A stretch of 64,000 bases of DNA from positions 29,633 to 93,632 of the forward strand of contig URTA01000005.1 in assembly GCA_900550645.1 (NCBI GenBank). The letters are read 5' to 3'. The stretch comes from an uncultured Porphyromonadaceae bacterium. GTDB taxonomy: Bacteria; Bacteroidota; Bacteroidia; Bacteroidales; Muribaculaceae. Position numbers and translations under genes: made by a program. The number at the start of each line of letters is the position of its first letter. Within the stretch, counting starts at the first letter, position 1. Under the pieces are notes generated by a model. It was not told the origin of the DNA and did not search any database. It saw only the letters and a program-made list of their open reading frames with translations. Below are positions 52,866 through 62,815 of this stretch, in pieces.

Positions 52866-54068
52866 ATGATGAAAATTATGAAGTACTCGGGACACCTCGC
52901 ACTTGTCGCATTGTGCAGTGTCCTGCTGTGTTCCTGCAATGGCAATGGACAGCAGCAACAGGAACAAGACCCCGAACTGGCAGTCATCACAATCGGCGAG
53001 GGCGATGCCACTCTCGAGAATGGCTATCCGGCATCTCTCCATGGTAAAAACGATGTTGAAATACGTCCGCAGGTGTCTGGGTTTATTACCCGTGTATGCG
53101 TCACTGAAGGTCAGCGCGTATCCAAAGGACAGACACTCTTCACCATTGACCGCGTTCAGCTCGAAGCTGCCGTTAGTGCAGCTCAGGCTCAGGTTGCACA
53201 AGCTCAGGCTGCAATCGTTGCAGCACAGGCCAATGTCAACACTGCCCGCACAAACGCCAAGAACAACAAGATACTCCTCGACAAGAACATTATAAGCAGC
53301 TCCGCTTACCAAACTTCCGTAGATGCCGTTAATGCCGCCGAGGCACAGGTAAACCAGGCTCGCGCAGCCGCTAATGCCGCAAACGCACAGCTTGTCTCTG
53401 CTCGCAAGAACCTGTCATACGCTAATGTGACCGCACCTGCAGCTGGTATTGTCGGCACAATCGACTTCAAGGAGGGCGCACTGGTTAGCCCCTCTACGCT
53501 GCTCACCATACTCTCCAACAACGGCGAGATGGAAGCATACTTCTCTTTCAACGAGAAGGAAGTGCTTGACCTCACAAACGGCGGACGTCGCTCGCTTCAG
53601 GCTGCGCTCGACTCCCTGCCCTCCGTGACTCTGCGCCTCCCCAACGGCGAGAAATACGCTTATTCCGGCAAGATTACCACCGTTTCAGGCGTGCTTGACG
53701 CTGCTACCGGAAGCGCACAGGTCAAGGCTACATTCCCCAACCCTGACGGCATGCTCCGCTCGGGTAACACCGCCAACGTGATGATACCCAATATTTCACG
53801 CAATGCAATCCTTATCCCTCAGAAGGCTACATACGAGGTTCAAGACATGAAATTCGTGTATACACTCGACAAGGACAATGTGACACACGCTACACCGATA
53901 GAAATCTCAAAGGACAACGACGGTCAGAACTATATCGTGACTTCTGGCCTGAAAGCCGGCGACCGCATAGTAGTTGAGGGCGTAGGCATCACTGTCAAGG
54001 ACAAGATGAAGATACGCCCCAAGAAACCTGGGACTTCCGACCAGGCCGCCCAGCAGCCGCAACAGTAA
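52866..54068 (+). CDS. RND efflux periplasmic adaptor (AcrA-like lipoprotein)
   Basis: 400 aa. Lipoprotein signal ending LCSC (Cys is the lipidated residue), then the membrane-fusion-protein pattern: barrel-sandwich segment NDVEIRPQVSGFITRVCV, a long alpha-hairpin rich in Ala/Gln repeats (QAQVAQAQAAIVAAQA), and beta-barrel and proximal domains. Connects the inner-membrane pump to the outer-membrane factor. First gene of a three-gene efflux operon. Confidence 0.92.
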   Translation: MMKIMKYSGHLALVALCSVLLCSCNGNGQQQQEQDPELAVITIGEGDATLENGYPASLHGKNDVEIRPQVSGFITRVCVTEGQRVSKGQTLFTIDRVQLEAAVSAAQAQVAQAQAAIVAAQANVNTARTNAKNNKILLDKNIISSSAYQTSVDAVNAAEAQVNQARAAANAANAQLVSARKNLSYANVTAPAAGIVGTIDFKEGALVSPSTLLTILSNNGEMEAYFSFNEKEVLDLTNGGRRSLQAALDSLPSVTLRLPNGEKYAYSGKITTVSGVLDAATGSAQVKATFPNPDGMLRSGNTANVMIPNISRNAILIPQKATYEVQDMKFVYTLDKDNVTHATPIEISKDNDGQNYIVTSGLKAGDRIVVEGVGITVKDKMKIRPKKPGTSDQAAQQPQQ

Positions 54069-54126
54069 TACACGAAGCTGCACACAACCCTCTCCTCGAA
54101 TATAATTCCAACCAAGAGAGTTAATC

Positions 54127-57100
54127 ATGAAATTAGACAGATTTATCAACAGGCCGGTGCTTTCGACCGTTATCTCGGTCTTCATCGTCATCCTTGGTCT
54201 GCTCGGTCTGACAAGCCTCTCAATCGAGCAGTACCCGGACATCGCGCCGCCTACTATACGTGTGAGCACCACATATACCGGAGCAAATGCCCAAGCTGTG
54301 CTCAACTCGGTCATCGCCCCTCTTGAGGAGCAAATCAACGGTGCCGAGAACATGGACTATATGCTTTCATCGGCTTCAAACACCGGCGCCGCTGAAATTA
54401 CCGTATACTTCAAACAGGGTACTGACCCCGACATGGCTGCTGTTGATGTGCAGAACCGTGTGGCAAAAGCTGCTGCGTTCCTCCCGTCCGAGGTCAACCA
54501 GGTAGGTGTAATTACACAGAAACGCCAAAGCTCAATGCTGATGGTGCTCGGTATGTACGATGAGCAGGACAGATACTCCACGCAATTCATCGACAACTAT
54601 ATGGCCATCAACATTATACCGCAAATCAAGCGTGTCAATGGTGTGGGTGATGCCATGGCCTTCGGTGCTGACTACTCCATGCGTATATGGCTAAAGCCTG
54701 ACATCATGGCGCAGTATGGGCTGATGCCGAGCGACATTACAGCAGCTCTTGCCGAGCAGAACATCGAAGCTGCCCCTGGTCAGTTTGGCGAACAGGGCAA
54801 CCAAAGCTTCCAGTACGTTATGCGCTACAAGGGCCGTCTGAACGAACCAAAGGAGTTTGAGAACATTGTTATACGCGCTAATTCCGACGGTGAAATACTG
54901 CGCTTGGGCGATGTTGCCTCTGTCGAACTCGGGCGATTAACCTACAGCTTTGCAAACAGAAACAACGGTCATACTGGTTCATCAGCAATAGTGTTCCAGT
55001 CTGCAGGAAGTAACGCGACCGCTGTCATCGAGGATATCGAGAAATTCCTTGATGAACAGCGTACACAGCTGCCGGAGGGCATGGTTCTGAAGACATTCAT
55101 GAGTGTCAATGACTTCCTGTTCGCATCTATCGCTGAGGTTGTCAAAACGCTGCTTGAGGCCTTCGTTCTCGTGTTCCTCGTGGTGTTCATATTTCTCCAG
55201 GACTTCCGCTCCACAATCATCCCGATGATTTCTATTCCGGTAGCCCTCATCGGTACATTCTTCCTGATGTATGTGTTCGGGTTTACCATCAACCTCCTTA
55301 CCCTCTCTGCCCTCGTGCTTGCAATTGCGATAGTCGTCGATGACGCGATAGTCGTCGTCGAGGCGGTGCACGCCAAGCTGGATCAAGGATACAAGTCGGC
55401 TCGTCAGGCATCTATCGATGCGATGAATGAGATTTCGGGCGCAATCATCTCAATTACCCTCGTGATGATGCTCGTGTTCATTCCCGTTTCGTTCCTTGGC
55501 GGCACTTCAGGTGTGTTCTACCGCCAGTTCGGTCTGACAATGGCAATGGCAATTGGTCTGTCGGCTATCAACGCATTGACCCTTTCGCCGGCACTCTGCG
55601 CCCTCTTCCTCAAGCCTCACAAATCTGACAGCACGCTGCGCGAGCGTATGGCTGACGCTTATTCTGCTGCCGGCGAGGCTGTGACGACCGCATACCGCAA
55701 GCGTCTGCACCTCCCCGTATGGCTCACGTCCGTTCTTCTCATCGCGGCAATCGTGTTCCTTGTGCTTGGCTGGTTCAACTTCGAGAACATCATGCAGAGT
55801 ACCATCGCTGTCATAGTCGCCATATTGGCTCTGATAGGCATATTCTCTCGCGACTTCATCGACGCATTCAACCGTGTCTTCGACAAGATATTGGGCAAAT
55901 ACCGCACTGCCACGCATTCATTCATCAACAGGCGTTGGCTCGCATTTGTATTTGTTGCCGTATCAGTCGGGGTGCTGGCATGGCTTATGAACCGCACACC
56001 GTCTGGACTTGTACCCAACGAAGACACCGGTACCATAATGGGTGTCGTGACTCTGCCCCCTGCGACTTCACAAGAGCGCACACAGCAGGTTATGGACAAT
56101 GTTGACAAGGTCATTGGCTCGATACCAGAAGTCGAGAGCCGTACCGCAATCACCGGCTACAGCTTCATCGGTGGCCAGGGCAACACATACGGCTCATTCA
56201 TCATCAAGCTGAAGTCTTGGGAAGAGCGCAAAGACAAGTCTCAGTCAGCAAATGCCGTTGTTGGCAAGCTGTTCATGATGACCGGCGGCATCAAGGATGC
56301 GCAGATCATGTTCTTCCAGCCTCCTATGATTTCCGGCTACTCTGCAACCAACGGTTTTGAAGTAAAGCTCGAGGACAAGACTGGCGGTTCGCTCGACAAC
56401 TTCTTCCAGGTTTACCAGCAATTTATTGCAGCTCTGAACCAGTGCCCCGAGGTGCAGATGGCATACTCGACATTCAACCCGACATTCCCACAGTACCTCG
56501 TAGAAATCGACGTGGCTAAGGTGAAACAGTCAGGTCTGACGCAGAACGCCATTCTTCAGGCGTTGCAGGGCTATTACGGCGGTATGTACATCTCCAACTT
56601 CAACAGCTACGGCAAGCTGTACCGTGTGATGATGCAAGCTACCCCCGAAGCTCGCGTGTCGCCAGAGACGCTCAAGCAAATCAAGGTACGCAATGGCTCG
56701 GAGATGGCTCCGATAGACAACTTTGTGAAACTCTCACGTGTCTACGGTCCGGACATCATCAATCGCTTCAACATGTTTACCACCATTGCCATCACCGGTA
56801 CTCCTAATCCCGGCGTTTCCTCTGGTCAGGCTATCGAGGCTATCAAGCGTGTGGCCCAGGAAAAACTTCCGCAAGGTTTCTCATACGAGTTCTCCGGCAT
56901 GACACGTGAGGAAGCTGGAGGCGGTTCAGGCTCGTTGGCAACAATTTTCGTGCTTGTGCTTGTGTTCGTATACCTCATCCTCTCGGCACAGTACGAAAGC
57001 TATATGCTCCCCTGGGCGGTTATCCTCTCTGTGCCGTTCGGACTTATGGGTACGTTCATATTTGCACAGATATTCGGTGTTGACAACAACATCTACCTGC

Positions 57101-57513
57101 AGATTGCGCTAATCATGCTTATCGGTCTGTTGGCAAAGAACGCCATCCTTATCGTGGAGTTCGCGCTTGAGCGCCGCCAGACGGGCATGAGCATCGTAAA
57201 CTCCGCAATTCAGGGAGCTGTTGCTCGTCTGCGTCCTATCCTTATGACATCAATGGCTATGATCATCGGTCTGCTGCCGCTGATGTTTGCTCACGGTGCA
57301 GGCGCAAACGGAAACAAGGCTCTCGGTACGGGTGCAGTTGGCGGTATGTTGATTGGCATGATACTCCAGGTACTCATTGTGCCGGCTCTGTTTGCAGCAT
57401 TCCAGTATCTGCAGGAGAAGATTTCACCAATTAAGTGGAACGACACCGACAACTCCGACATCAAGTCCGAGATAGAGCAATACGGTATAAACAACGATCA
57501 AACATCTAAGTGA
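54127..57513 (+). CDS. RND multidrug efflux pump, HAE1 family
   Basis: 1128 aa inner-membrane proton-driven pump, AcrB-like. N-terminal FINRPVLSTVISVFIVILG, porter domain motifs (PDIAPPTIRVSTTYTGANAQ), the transport Asp pair in AIVVDDAIVVVEAV, and a second TM bundle (LLAKNAILIVEFALE, MTSMAMIIGLLPLM). About 90 residues longer than AcrB; the extra length lies mainly in the loop after 500 (ADAYSAAGEAVTTAYRKR) and in the C-terminal tail. The next gene starts at its stop. Confidence 0.95.
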   Translation: MKLDRFINRPVLSTVISVFIVILGLLGLTSLSIEQYPDIAPPTIRVSTTYTGANAQAVLNSVIAPLEEQINGAENMDYMLSSASNTGAAEITVYFKQGTDPDMAAVDVQNRVAKAAAFLPSEVNQVGVITQKRQSSMLMVLGMYDEQDRYSTQFIDNYMAINIIPQIKRVNGVGDAMAFGADYSMRIWLKPDIMAQYGLMPSDITAALAEQNIEAAPGQFGEQGNQSFQYVMRYKGRLNEPKEFENIVIRANSDGEILRLGDVASVELGRLTYSFANRNNGHTGSSAIVFQSAGSNATAVIEDIEKFLDEQRTQLPEGMVLKTFMSVNDFLFASIAEVVKTLLEAFVLVFLVVFIFLQDFRSTIIPMISIPVALIGTFFLMYVFGFTINLLTLSALVLAIAIVVDDAIVVVEAVHAKLDQGYKSARQASIDAMNEISGAIISITLVMMLVFIPVSFLGGTSGVFYRQFGLTMAMAIGLSAINALTLSPALCALFLKPHKSDSTLRERMADAYSAAGEAVTTAYRKRLHLPVWLTSVLLIAAIVFLVLGWFNFENIMQSTIAVIVAILALIGIFSRDFIDAFNRVFDKILGKYRTATHSFINRRWLAFVFVAVSVGVLAWLMNRTPSGLVPNEDTGTIMGVVTLPPATSQERTQQVMDNVDKVIGSIPEVESRTAITGYSFIGGQGNTYGSFIIKLKSWEERKDKSQSANAVVGKLFMMTGGIKDAQIMFFQPPMISGYSATNGFEVKLEDKTGGSLDNFFQVYQQFIAALNQCPEVQMAYSTFNPTFPQYLVEIDVAKVKQSGLTQNAILQALQGYYGGMYISNFNSYGKLYRVMMQATPEARVSPETLKQIKVRNGSEMAPIDNFVKLSRVYGPDIINRFNMFTTIAITGTPNPGVSSGQAIEAIKRVAQEKLPQGFSYEFSGMTREEAGGGSGSLATIFVLVLVFVYLILSAQYESYMLPWAVILSVPFGLMGTFIFAQIFGVDNNIYLQIALIMLIGLLAKNAILIVEFALERRQTGMSIVNSAIQGAVARLRPILMTSMAMIIGLLPLMFAHGAGANGNKALGTGAVGGMLIGMILQVLIVPALFAAFQYLQEKISPIKWNDTDNSDIKSEIEQYGINNDQTSK

Positions 57514-57515
57514 CG

Positions 57516-58892
57516 ATGAATCTGAAACAATCGAAATATATAATACCTGTAGTTGCCGCAGCCCTGCTGACGAGCTGCAACATCTACAAGAAATACGAGC
57601 TGCCCGAAAACAACGCCATTGTCAATGACTATGCGCGTGCCGCAGAGGCCACCGACTCGACCACACTGGCACACCTCGACTGGCAGCAGGTATTCACCGA
57701 CCCGCAGCTACAGTCGCTCATCAACCGCGCCCTCGAAGCCAACACTGACCTCGAGAACGCACGCCAGAACGTAGTTATGGCACAGGCGCAGCTCAAGGGC
57801 GCGAAACTAAGCTACCTCCCCTCGCTATCCTTTAACCCCAACGGAGGAACTGCAAGCTACGGAGGCAGCCACATGAACTGGAGCTATACCCTGCCCCTCG
57901 CCGCACAATGGGAGATTGACGTATTCGGCAAAATCCTCAACAACAAGCGCAAGGCACAGGTTGATGTGGAACAGGCGCAGGACTACCAGCACGCAGTCCG
58001 CTCTCAAATCATCTGCGGCGTCGCCAACACATACTATGCCCTCGTGTGGCTCAACGAGCAACTTGTGTTGACACGCAACACCGCTGAGATTTGGAAGGAG
58101 CAGTGCGAGACAATGCAGCTGATGAAGGAAGCTGGACGTGTCAACGAGTCTGCTGTCGTTCAGTCTCAAGCCAACTACTACAGCATAATGGCAAACATCC
58201 CCGACCTGGAGAAATCCATCGCACAGATGCAAAACACCATGTCGCTGCTGCTTAATACCTACCCGCAGACATGGCCCGTCTCATCCTCGCTCGACTTCGA
58301 GCTGCCGGCTGCCACACAGTCTGACATACCGCTGTACTATCTGGCTGTGCGTCCTGATGTGCGTGCCGCAGAACGCGGACTCGCCTCAGCATATTATGCG
58401 ACTAACATTGCCCGCACAAACTTCTACCCCAGCCTCGCAATATCGGCGCAGGGAGGTTTTACCAACCTGTTGGGAAGCATCATCACCAACCCTGGCAAAT
58501 GGTTTATCCAGCTTGCCGGACAGCTGACAGCCCCGTTGTTCTCACGCGGACGAAACATCGCTCAGCTCGAGGCTGCCAAGGCTCAGCAGGAGGTTGCTCT
58601 CAACAAATTTGAGTACGCCGTTCTTGCTGCTGCTGCTGACGTGAGCGATGCAATGGTGAGCATCAACAAGGCTGACGAGAAGAGCCAGTACCTGCAGCAG
58701 CAGGTTGAGCAGCTCGAGAAGTCTGTGGAATATACTGAAGAACTCATGAACTTCGGACAGTCCACCACATACCTCGAAATCCTCACAGCCCGCAGCAGCC
58801 TCCTCAGTGCGCAGCTGGCAAACCTCGCCAACAAGCACGACAAGGCATCCGCTCTCATAAGCCTCTATCAGGCTGTAGGTGGCGGATATTGA
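57516..58892 (+). CDS. Outer-membrane efflux lipoprotein (OprM/NodT-like)
   Basis: About 458 aa. Lipoprotein signal with LLTSCN, then two OEP repeats of long helices (RALEANTDLENARQNVVMAQA, and the later KADEKSQYLQQQVEQLE). Typical C-terminal LISLYQAVGGGY. The frame's leading GTG at 57510 overlaps the pump stop; ATG 57516 is preferred. TolC-type channel for the pump. A hairpin follows at 58924-58971. Confidence 0.92.
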   Translation: MNLKQSKYIIPVVAAALLTSCNIYKKYELPENNAIVNDYARAAEATDSTTLAHLDWQQVFTDPQLQSLINRALEANTDLENARQNVVMAQAQLKGAKLSYLPSLSFNPNGGTASYGGSHMNWSYTLPLAAQWEIDVFGKILNNKRKAQVDVEQAQDYQHAVRSQIICGVANTYYALVWLNEQLVLTRNTAEIWKEQCETMQLMKEAGRVNESAVVQSQANYYSIMANIPDLEKSIAQMQNTMSLLLNTYPQTWPVSSSLDFELPAATQSDIPLYYLAVRPDVRAAERGLASAYYATNIARTNFYPSLAISAQGGFTNLLGSIITNPGKWFIQLAGQLTAPLFSRGRNIAQLEAAKAQQEVALNKFEYAVLAAAADVSDAMVSINKADEKSQYLQQQVEQLEKSVEYTEELMNFGQSTTYLEILTARSSLLSAQLANLANKHDKASALISLYQAVGGGY

Positions 58893-58923
58893 TATGACAT
58901 TCTCTATTTGAGACAGACCACCT

Positions 58924-58971
58924 GCAAAGGGTTGCGAGGAAACTGTAAAACCGTTTCCAGCATCCCCTTGC
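58924..58971 (+). terminator. Terminator-like hairpin after efflux operon
   Basis: GGAAAC (58938-58943) pairs with GTTTCC (58953-58958); the outer arms GCAAAGGG/CCCCTTGC pair with one mismatch. No long T-run. Confidence 0.45.
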
Positions 58972-59034
58972 GGCTTTTCGGACAGCCTCCCTCCCCGCTC
59001 TCCTACATCGTCTAACCTCTAAAACATTTCAACC

Positions 59035-59832
59035 ATGACACAGATCAGCCCGCTCGCATTCGTCAATCCGGATGCAAAACTCGGCAACAATGTCACCATC
59101 GACCCGTTTGCCTACATCGACGCCAACGTCACACTGGGGGACAACTGCCACATTCACCCACACGTCTCAATTTTGTCAGGGGCTATTCTGGGCGAAAATG
59201 TGGAAGTATTTGACGGCGCTGTCATCGCGGCCACGCCGCAGGACTTCCGCTGGAAAGGGGAACAGAGCCAGGTCATCATCGGCAACGGAACAGTCATACG
59301 CGAACACGTCATCATAAACCGTTCAATCCGTACTGGCGAGGCTACTCGCATCGGCTCTGGTTCTTTTATAATGGCTCAGACTCATGTCGGCCATGACAGC
59401 ACAATCGGCGACAAATGCGTCATCGGCAATGCGGTCAAGATTGCCGGCGACTGCAAGATTGGCAACTGCACCATATTCTCCTCAAACGCGCTCATACATG
59501 AGAGATGCGAAGTGGGCGAATGGGTGCTCGTCAAGGGCGGCTGCCGGGTCAACGGCAATGTGCCGCCGTTCATCGTAATGGCACACAACCCAATCACCTA
59601 CTACGGCGTGAACGCATTCATCCTCCGCCGTTGCGGTTTCTCCGAGGAGACTATCGACAACATCGCCAAGTGCTACCGCCACATCTACCAGTGCAACACA
59701 TCTGTACTGAATGCCGTCCGCCGCATCGAGGAGGACATACCGCAGAGCGACTCTCGTGATGCAATTCTCACCTTCATCCGCAACCACAACAACAAGATCG
59801 CTGCAGTCCCCGAGCAGCTCACCGAAGATTGA
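59035..59832 (+). CDS. lpxA: UDP-N-acetylglucosamine acyltransferase
   Basis: First step of lipid A synthesis. 265 aa, left-handed beta-helix with repeated hexapeptides (for example PDAKLGNNVTIDPFAYIDA) and catalytic His120 in MAQTHVGHDSTIGD (equivalent to the E. coli H125 position), plus C-terminal helices (EDIPQSDSRDAILTF). Alone here rather than next to lpxC/lpxD. Strong terminator after it. Confidence 0.93.
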   Translation: MTQISPLAFVNPDAKLGNNVTIDPFAYIDANVTLGDNCHIHPHVSILSGAILGENVEVFDGAVIAATPQDFRWKGEQSQVIIGNGTVIREHVIINRSIRTGEATRIGSGSFIMAQTHVGHDSTIGDKCVIGNAVKIAGDCKIGNCTIFSSNALIHERCEVGEWVLVKGGCRVNGNVPPFIVMAHNPITYYGVNAFILRRCGFSEETIDNIAKCYRHIYQCNTSVLNAVRRIEEDIPQSDSRDAILTFIRNHNNKIAAVPEQLTED

Positions 59833-59853
59833 CCCATAATAATCCCTATACAC

Positions 59854-59889
59854 AGCAAAGAGGTGCGCCAACCGACGCACCTCTTTGCT
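59854..59889 (+). terminator. Terminator of lpxA
   Basis: Perfect 14-bp stem AGCAAAGAGGTGCG (59854-59867) with its complement at 59876-59889; 8-nt loop. Confidence 0.85.
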
Positions 59890-60024
59890 ATTCTCACCAC
59901 AACGGAGGGTGTATGATTGCCGCTACTCTGTCGCGGGAACGGACTATGTCACTTGCCGCTCATGCGGCACATACGAAACTGCGTCGCATCATACGGCACA
60001 CGTCGCGCATCCTTGTTATCTAGT
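59890..60024. other. Short intergenic stretch, nothing recognised
   Basis: Between the lpxA terminator and the inverted repeat of the mobile remnant. A small GCCGC/GCGGC hairpin is visible; no gene is supported. Confidence 0.4.
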
Positions 60025-60042
60025 AACGCGAGTTCGGGATAA
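60025..60042 (+). repeat. 18-bp terminal inverted repeat, left
   Basis: AACGCGAGTTCGGGATAA, exact reverse complement of 60637-60654. Marks the left end of a 630-bp element. Confidence 0.85.
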
Positions 60043-60148
60043 GGAATGGGCAAAAAAATAATACAGGCGACTTGAAAAAGCCGCCTGCTTGTTTGGTAAT
60101 CTCGGTGATTTTTAGCAACTTAGAGGTGCGAAAACAAAAGCATGTACC

Positions 60149-60538
60149 ATGATTACCGAAGACAAAGTTACTGAAATATTCTGTATCGCAGACGACTTCT
60201 GCAAGGATTTCGAGCGTGAAATTGTCAAGAACACCCTCAATTCGGGTTCCGGCGCACAGAAACGCCGCCGCAAGCGCAAGATGTCGGACGCCGAGGTCAT
60301 AACCATATTGATCTGCTTCCACATCAACACCTTCCGCAACTTCAAGCACTACTGCCTGGGCTGCGTGTGCATGCGCTGGCGCAACATGTTCCCGGAGACG
60401 TTCTCGTACAGCCCGCACAACTTCATCATTAACCTGCTCACCGCAATGGGGGCTTACTGCTTCTTCCAGGTCAAGCCCCACGTAAACTTCGACTTCGAGG
60501 ACTGCCCGCAGGACGGGCAGCTCTCAATCTGGCAGTAA
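60149..60538 (+). pseudogene. IS982-family transposase N-terminal fragment
   Basis: 129 aa starting MITEDKVTEIFCIADDFCKD, then KMSDAEVITILICFHINTF and FRNFKHYCLG, the N-terminal signature of IS982 transposases. The catalytic DDE domain (about 160 residues) is missing, and the last ~25 residues (VKPHVNFDFEDCPQDG...) are not IS982-like. Either a relic or a domesticated fragment; no expression signal seen. Confidence 0.7.
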
Positions 60539-60636
60539 CCATGCAAGCCAACGGCAATGCGGCGAGCCTGTACGGCCTCGCCCGGATTAGCGTGCCATTG
60601 CGTCTCGCATACCAAGCCGAATTGACACATCAACTG

Positions 60637-60654
60637 TTATCCCGAACTCGCGTT
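60637..60654 (+). repeat. 18-bp terminal inverted repeat, right
   Basis: TTATCCCGAACTCGCGTT, exact reverse complement of the left repeat at 60025-60042. It marks the right end of the element. Confidence 0.85.
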
Positions 60655-60676
60655 CCTACTTTGCTGCGCATAAAAT

Positions 60677-60708
60677 GAGGGTGAGCCTGAAAGGACAGGC
60701 GCACCCTC
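60677..60708 (-). terminator. Terminator of the M13 peptidase gene
   Basis: GAGGGTG...GCCTG with CAGGC...CACCCTC, one internal mismatch, 6-nt loop; a T-rich stretch follows on the minus strand. Confidence 0.75.
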
Positions 60709-60735
60709 TGTCAATATGAGTAAGAATACTGTTGT

Positions 60736-62781
60736 TTACCAGATTACGATGCGGTCGGCCTCGGGACGGAAGAGCTTGTCTCCCTCCTTGATGCCGAATG
60801 CATCAAAGAACGGCTCGAGGTTGCGGAGTGTCACGTTTACACGGTTCACACTGAGTGAGTGTACGTCACCAGTTGTGAGGGAACGGATTTCTGCATCGCG
60901 GATGTTCTGCGCCCAGATGTTGGCATAGTTCATATAGAATACCTGCATCGGCGTGAAGCCGTCGATTTTGGCAGCCTCTGTTTCTACGTCAACGCCTTTC
61001 TGCTTCTGTGAGTCGAGGAATGCTGTGCGAGCAACGCGGAGACCGCCCTGGTCTGCGATGTTCTCGCCGAGTGTGTACTGTCCGTTTGCGTGGAGACCGG
61101 GAAGTACCTCAACTTCGTCAAACTGCGCGATGAGTCCCTTGGTCATTTCAGTGAAGGCCTCTGTGTCAGCTTCAGTCCACCAGTTTCTCATGTTGCCGTC
61201 AGCGTCAAAGATGCAGCCCTGGTCGTCAAATCCGTGAGTAAGCTCGTGGCCGATAACCACGCCGATACCGCCGTAGTTCTCTGCGTCAGAAGAGTCGGGG
61301 TCAAAGAACGGAGCCTGAAGGATGCCGGCGGGGAACACGATTTCGTTGTTCATCGGGTTGTAGTATGCGTTGATGGTCTGCGGCAGCATGCCCCACTCGG
61401 TGCGGTCAACGGGTTTGCCCCATTTGGCGAGTTCCTTCTCGGTAGCCCAACGGGAGACGTTCATCATGTTGTCGTAGTAACTGTACTCGGGGTTGATGTC
61501 GAGTTTGGAGTAGTCTTCCCACTTGTCGGGATAGCCAATCTTGACAGTGATGGCAAAGAGCTTCTTGAGAGCCTGGATTTTGGTGTCCTCGCTCATCCAC
61601 TTGAGGTTCATGATGTGCTTGCCGAGGGCTGTGCGGAGGTTCTCTACGAGACCTACCATATAGTCCTTGGACGACTGGGGGAAGTACTTTTCTACATAGA
61701 GCAGGCCGATAGCCTCGCCGAGTGCGCCTTCAGTTGCGCCGAGAGCGCGTTTCCAGCGTGGGCGCATTGTCTCGACACCGCTGATGACCTTGCTGAACTG
61801 GAATGAAGCATCAGCGAAGTCATCGCTAAGGTAGCCTGCGCCGGCGCGGACGACAGTCCAGATGTAGTAGTCCTTCTTCTCGCGGTCAGTCGTAGAAGCG
61901 AGGAGGGCGTTGGCCTGGTTGATGCTGCTTTCCTCGGTCACGATAACGCTTGTGAGGTCTTTGATGCCCATAGTTGCATCGAAGTAGCGCACCCAGTCTA
62001 CGTTAGGATAAGTCTTCTGAAGCTGCTCCATAGTGTAGCGGTTGTTCATCGCTGCAATGTTGCGGCTCTGCTCGCGTGTCCATGCGGAATCGGCGAGGGC
62101 TGTCTCAATTTTCATGACGTTTTTCACTATGCGTGTAGCATCCTTCTTGCTGTAGCCGGAGAGGATGAGCATACGCTGCATCATGGTCTTGTATGCCTCG
62201 CGTACCTCCTTGTTATGCTTGTCAGTCTTGAGGTAGTAGTCGCGGTCGCCAAGGGTCATGCCGCCGCTTGAGACATACATTGCATATATGCTTGAGTTCT
62301 CGAGGTCCTCCATAGGACCGGCAGAGAAGAATGGCGAGCCGTAGACTTTCTGGATTTTGTAGAAGAGGTCGGTCATGCGGTCGGCAGTCGTGCCTTCAAT
62401 CTCCTTGAGCATGGGCTGTAGGGGCTGTGCGCCGAGCTGGTTGCGGCGAACAGAGTCCATGGCGAGTTCATAGACCGAAGCGACCTTGTAGGCTGTGGAA
62501 CCCTTGGCGGGGTTTGTAGCTGCAAGGCCAGTCACGATGCGCTGTACGCGGTTGTTGCTCGAGTCATTGAGTACATTGAACTGTCCGTAGCGTGAATACT
62601 CGGACGTGAGGGGATGAGACTCTCTCCAGCCCTCGACAACATAGTTGAAGAAGTCCTCCTTTGGGGAGACTGTCTTGCTGATGTTTTTGGCATCGATACT
62701 TTTCAGATGCTCTTGAGCCGCCATGGGGAAGGAAACTGCCGCAGCGGCTGCAATCAAGAGTAATGATTGAAAATGTTTCAT
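60736..62781 (-). CDS. M13-family zinc endopeptidase (PepO/neprilysin-like)
   Basis: 681 aa, exported (signal MKHFQSLLLIAAAAAVSFPMAA). Zinc motif HELTH (His512-Glu513-xx-His516 in VIGHELTHGFDDQG) and third ligand ENIADQGGLRVA; NAYYNPMNNEIVFPAGILQ upstream is the M13 substrate-binding signature. Cleaves short peptides; role in peptide scavenging is inferred. Ends in ADRIVIW without the C-terminal Cys-x-x-x motif of some members. No clear promoter upstream. Confidence 0.93.
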   Translation of the reverse strand: MKHFQSLLLIAAAAAVSFPMAAQEHLKSIDAKNISKTVSPKEDFFNYVVEGWRESHPLTSEYSRYGQFNVLNDSSNNRVQRIVTGLAATNPAKGSTAYKVASVYELAMDSVRRNQLGAQPLQPMLKEIEGTTADRMTDLFYKIQKVYGSPFFSAGPMEDLENSSIYAMYVSSGGMTLGDRDYYLKTDKHNKEVREAYKTMMQRMLILSGYSKKDATRIVKNVMKIETALADSAWTREQSRNIAAMNNRYTMEQLQKTYPNVDWVRYFDATMGIKDLTSVIVTEESSINQANALLASTTDREKKDYYIWTVVRAGAGYLSDDFADASFQFSKVISGVETMRPRWKRALGATEGALGEAIGLLYVEKYFPQSSKDYMVGLVENLRTALGKHIMNLKWMSEDTKIQALKKLFAITVKIGYPDKWEDYSKLDINPEYSYYDNMMNVSRWATEKELAKWGKPVDRTEWGMLPQTINAYYNPMNNEIVFPAGILQAPFFDPDSSDAENYGGIGVVIGHELTHGFDDQGCIFDADGNMRNWWTEADTEAFTEMTKGLIAQFDEVEVLPGLHANGQYTLGENIADQGGLRVARTAFLDSQKQKGVDVETEAAKIDGFTPMQVFYMNYANIWAQNIRDAEIRSLTTGDVHSLSVNRVNVTLRNLEPFFDAFGIKEGDKLFRPEADRIVIW

Positions 62782-62815
62782 GATCAGAATATTGAGTAAA
62801 GAATTGATTTCGCTA

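Larger units (their letters stand above)
60025..60654 (+). mobile_element. Truncated IS982-like element with intact inverted ends
   Basis: 630 bp bounded by perfect 18-bp inverted repeats. Contains one reading frame matching only the N-terminal part of an IS982-type transposase. Non-autonomous, or a relic. No target duplication is obvious in the flanks. It sits between the terminators of two genes, a neutral site. Confidence 0.65.

Noticed and set aside
54982..55386. Antisense frames opposite the RND pump
   Set aside because: Opposite a strongly conserved gene; no supporting motifs.
59829..60023. 64-aa frame after lpxA
   Set aside because: It runs through the terminator stem; composition not protein-like.
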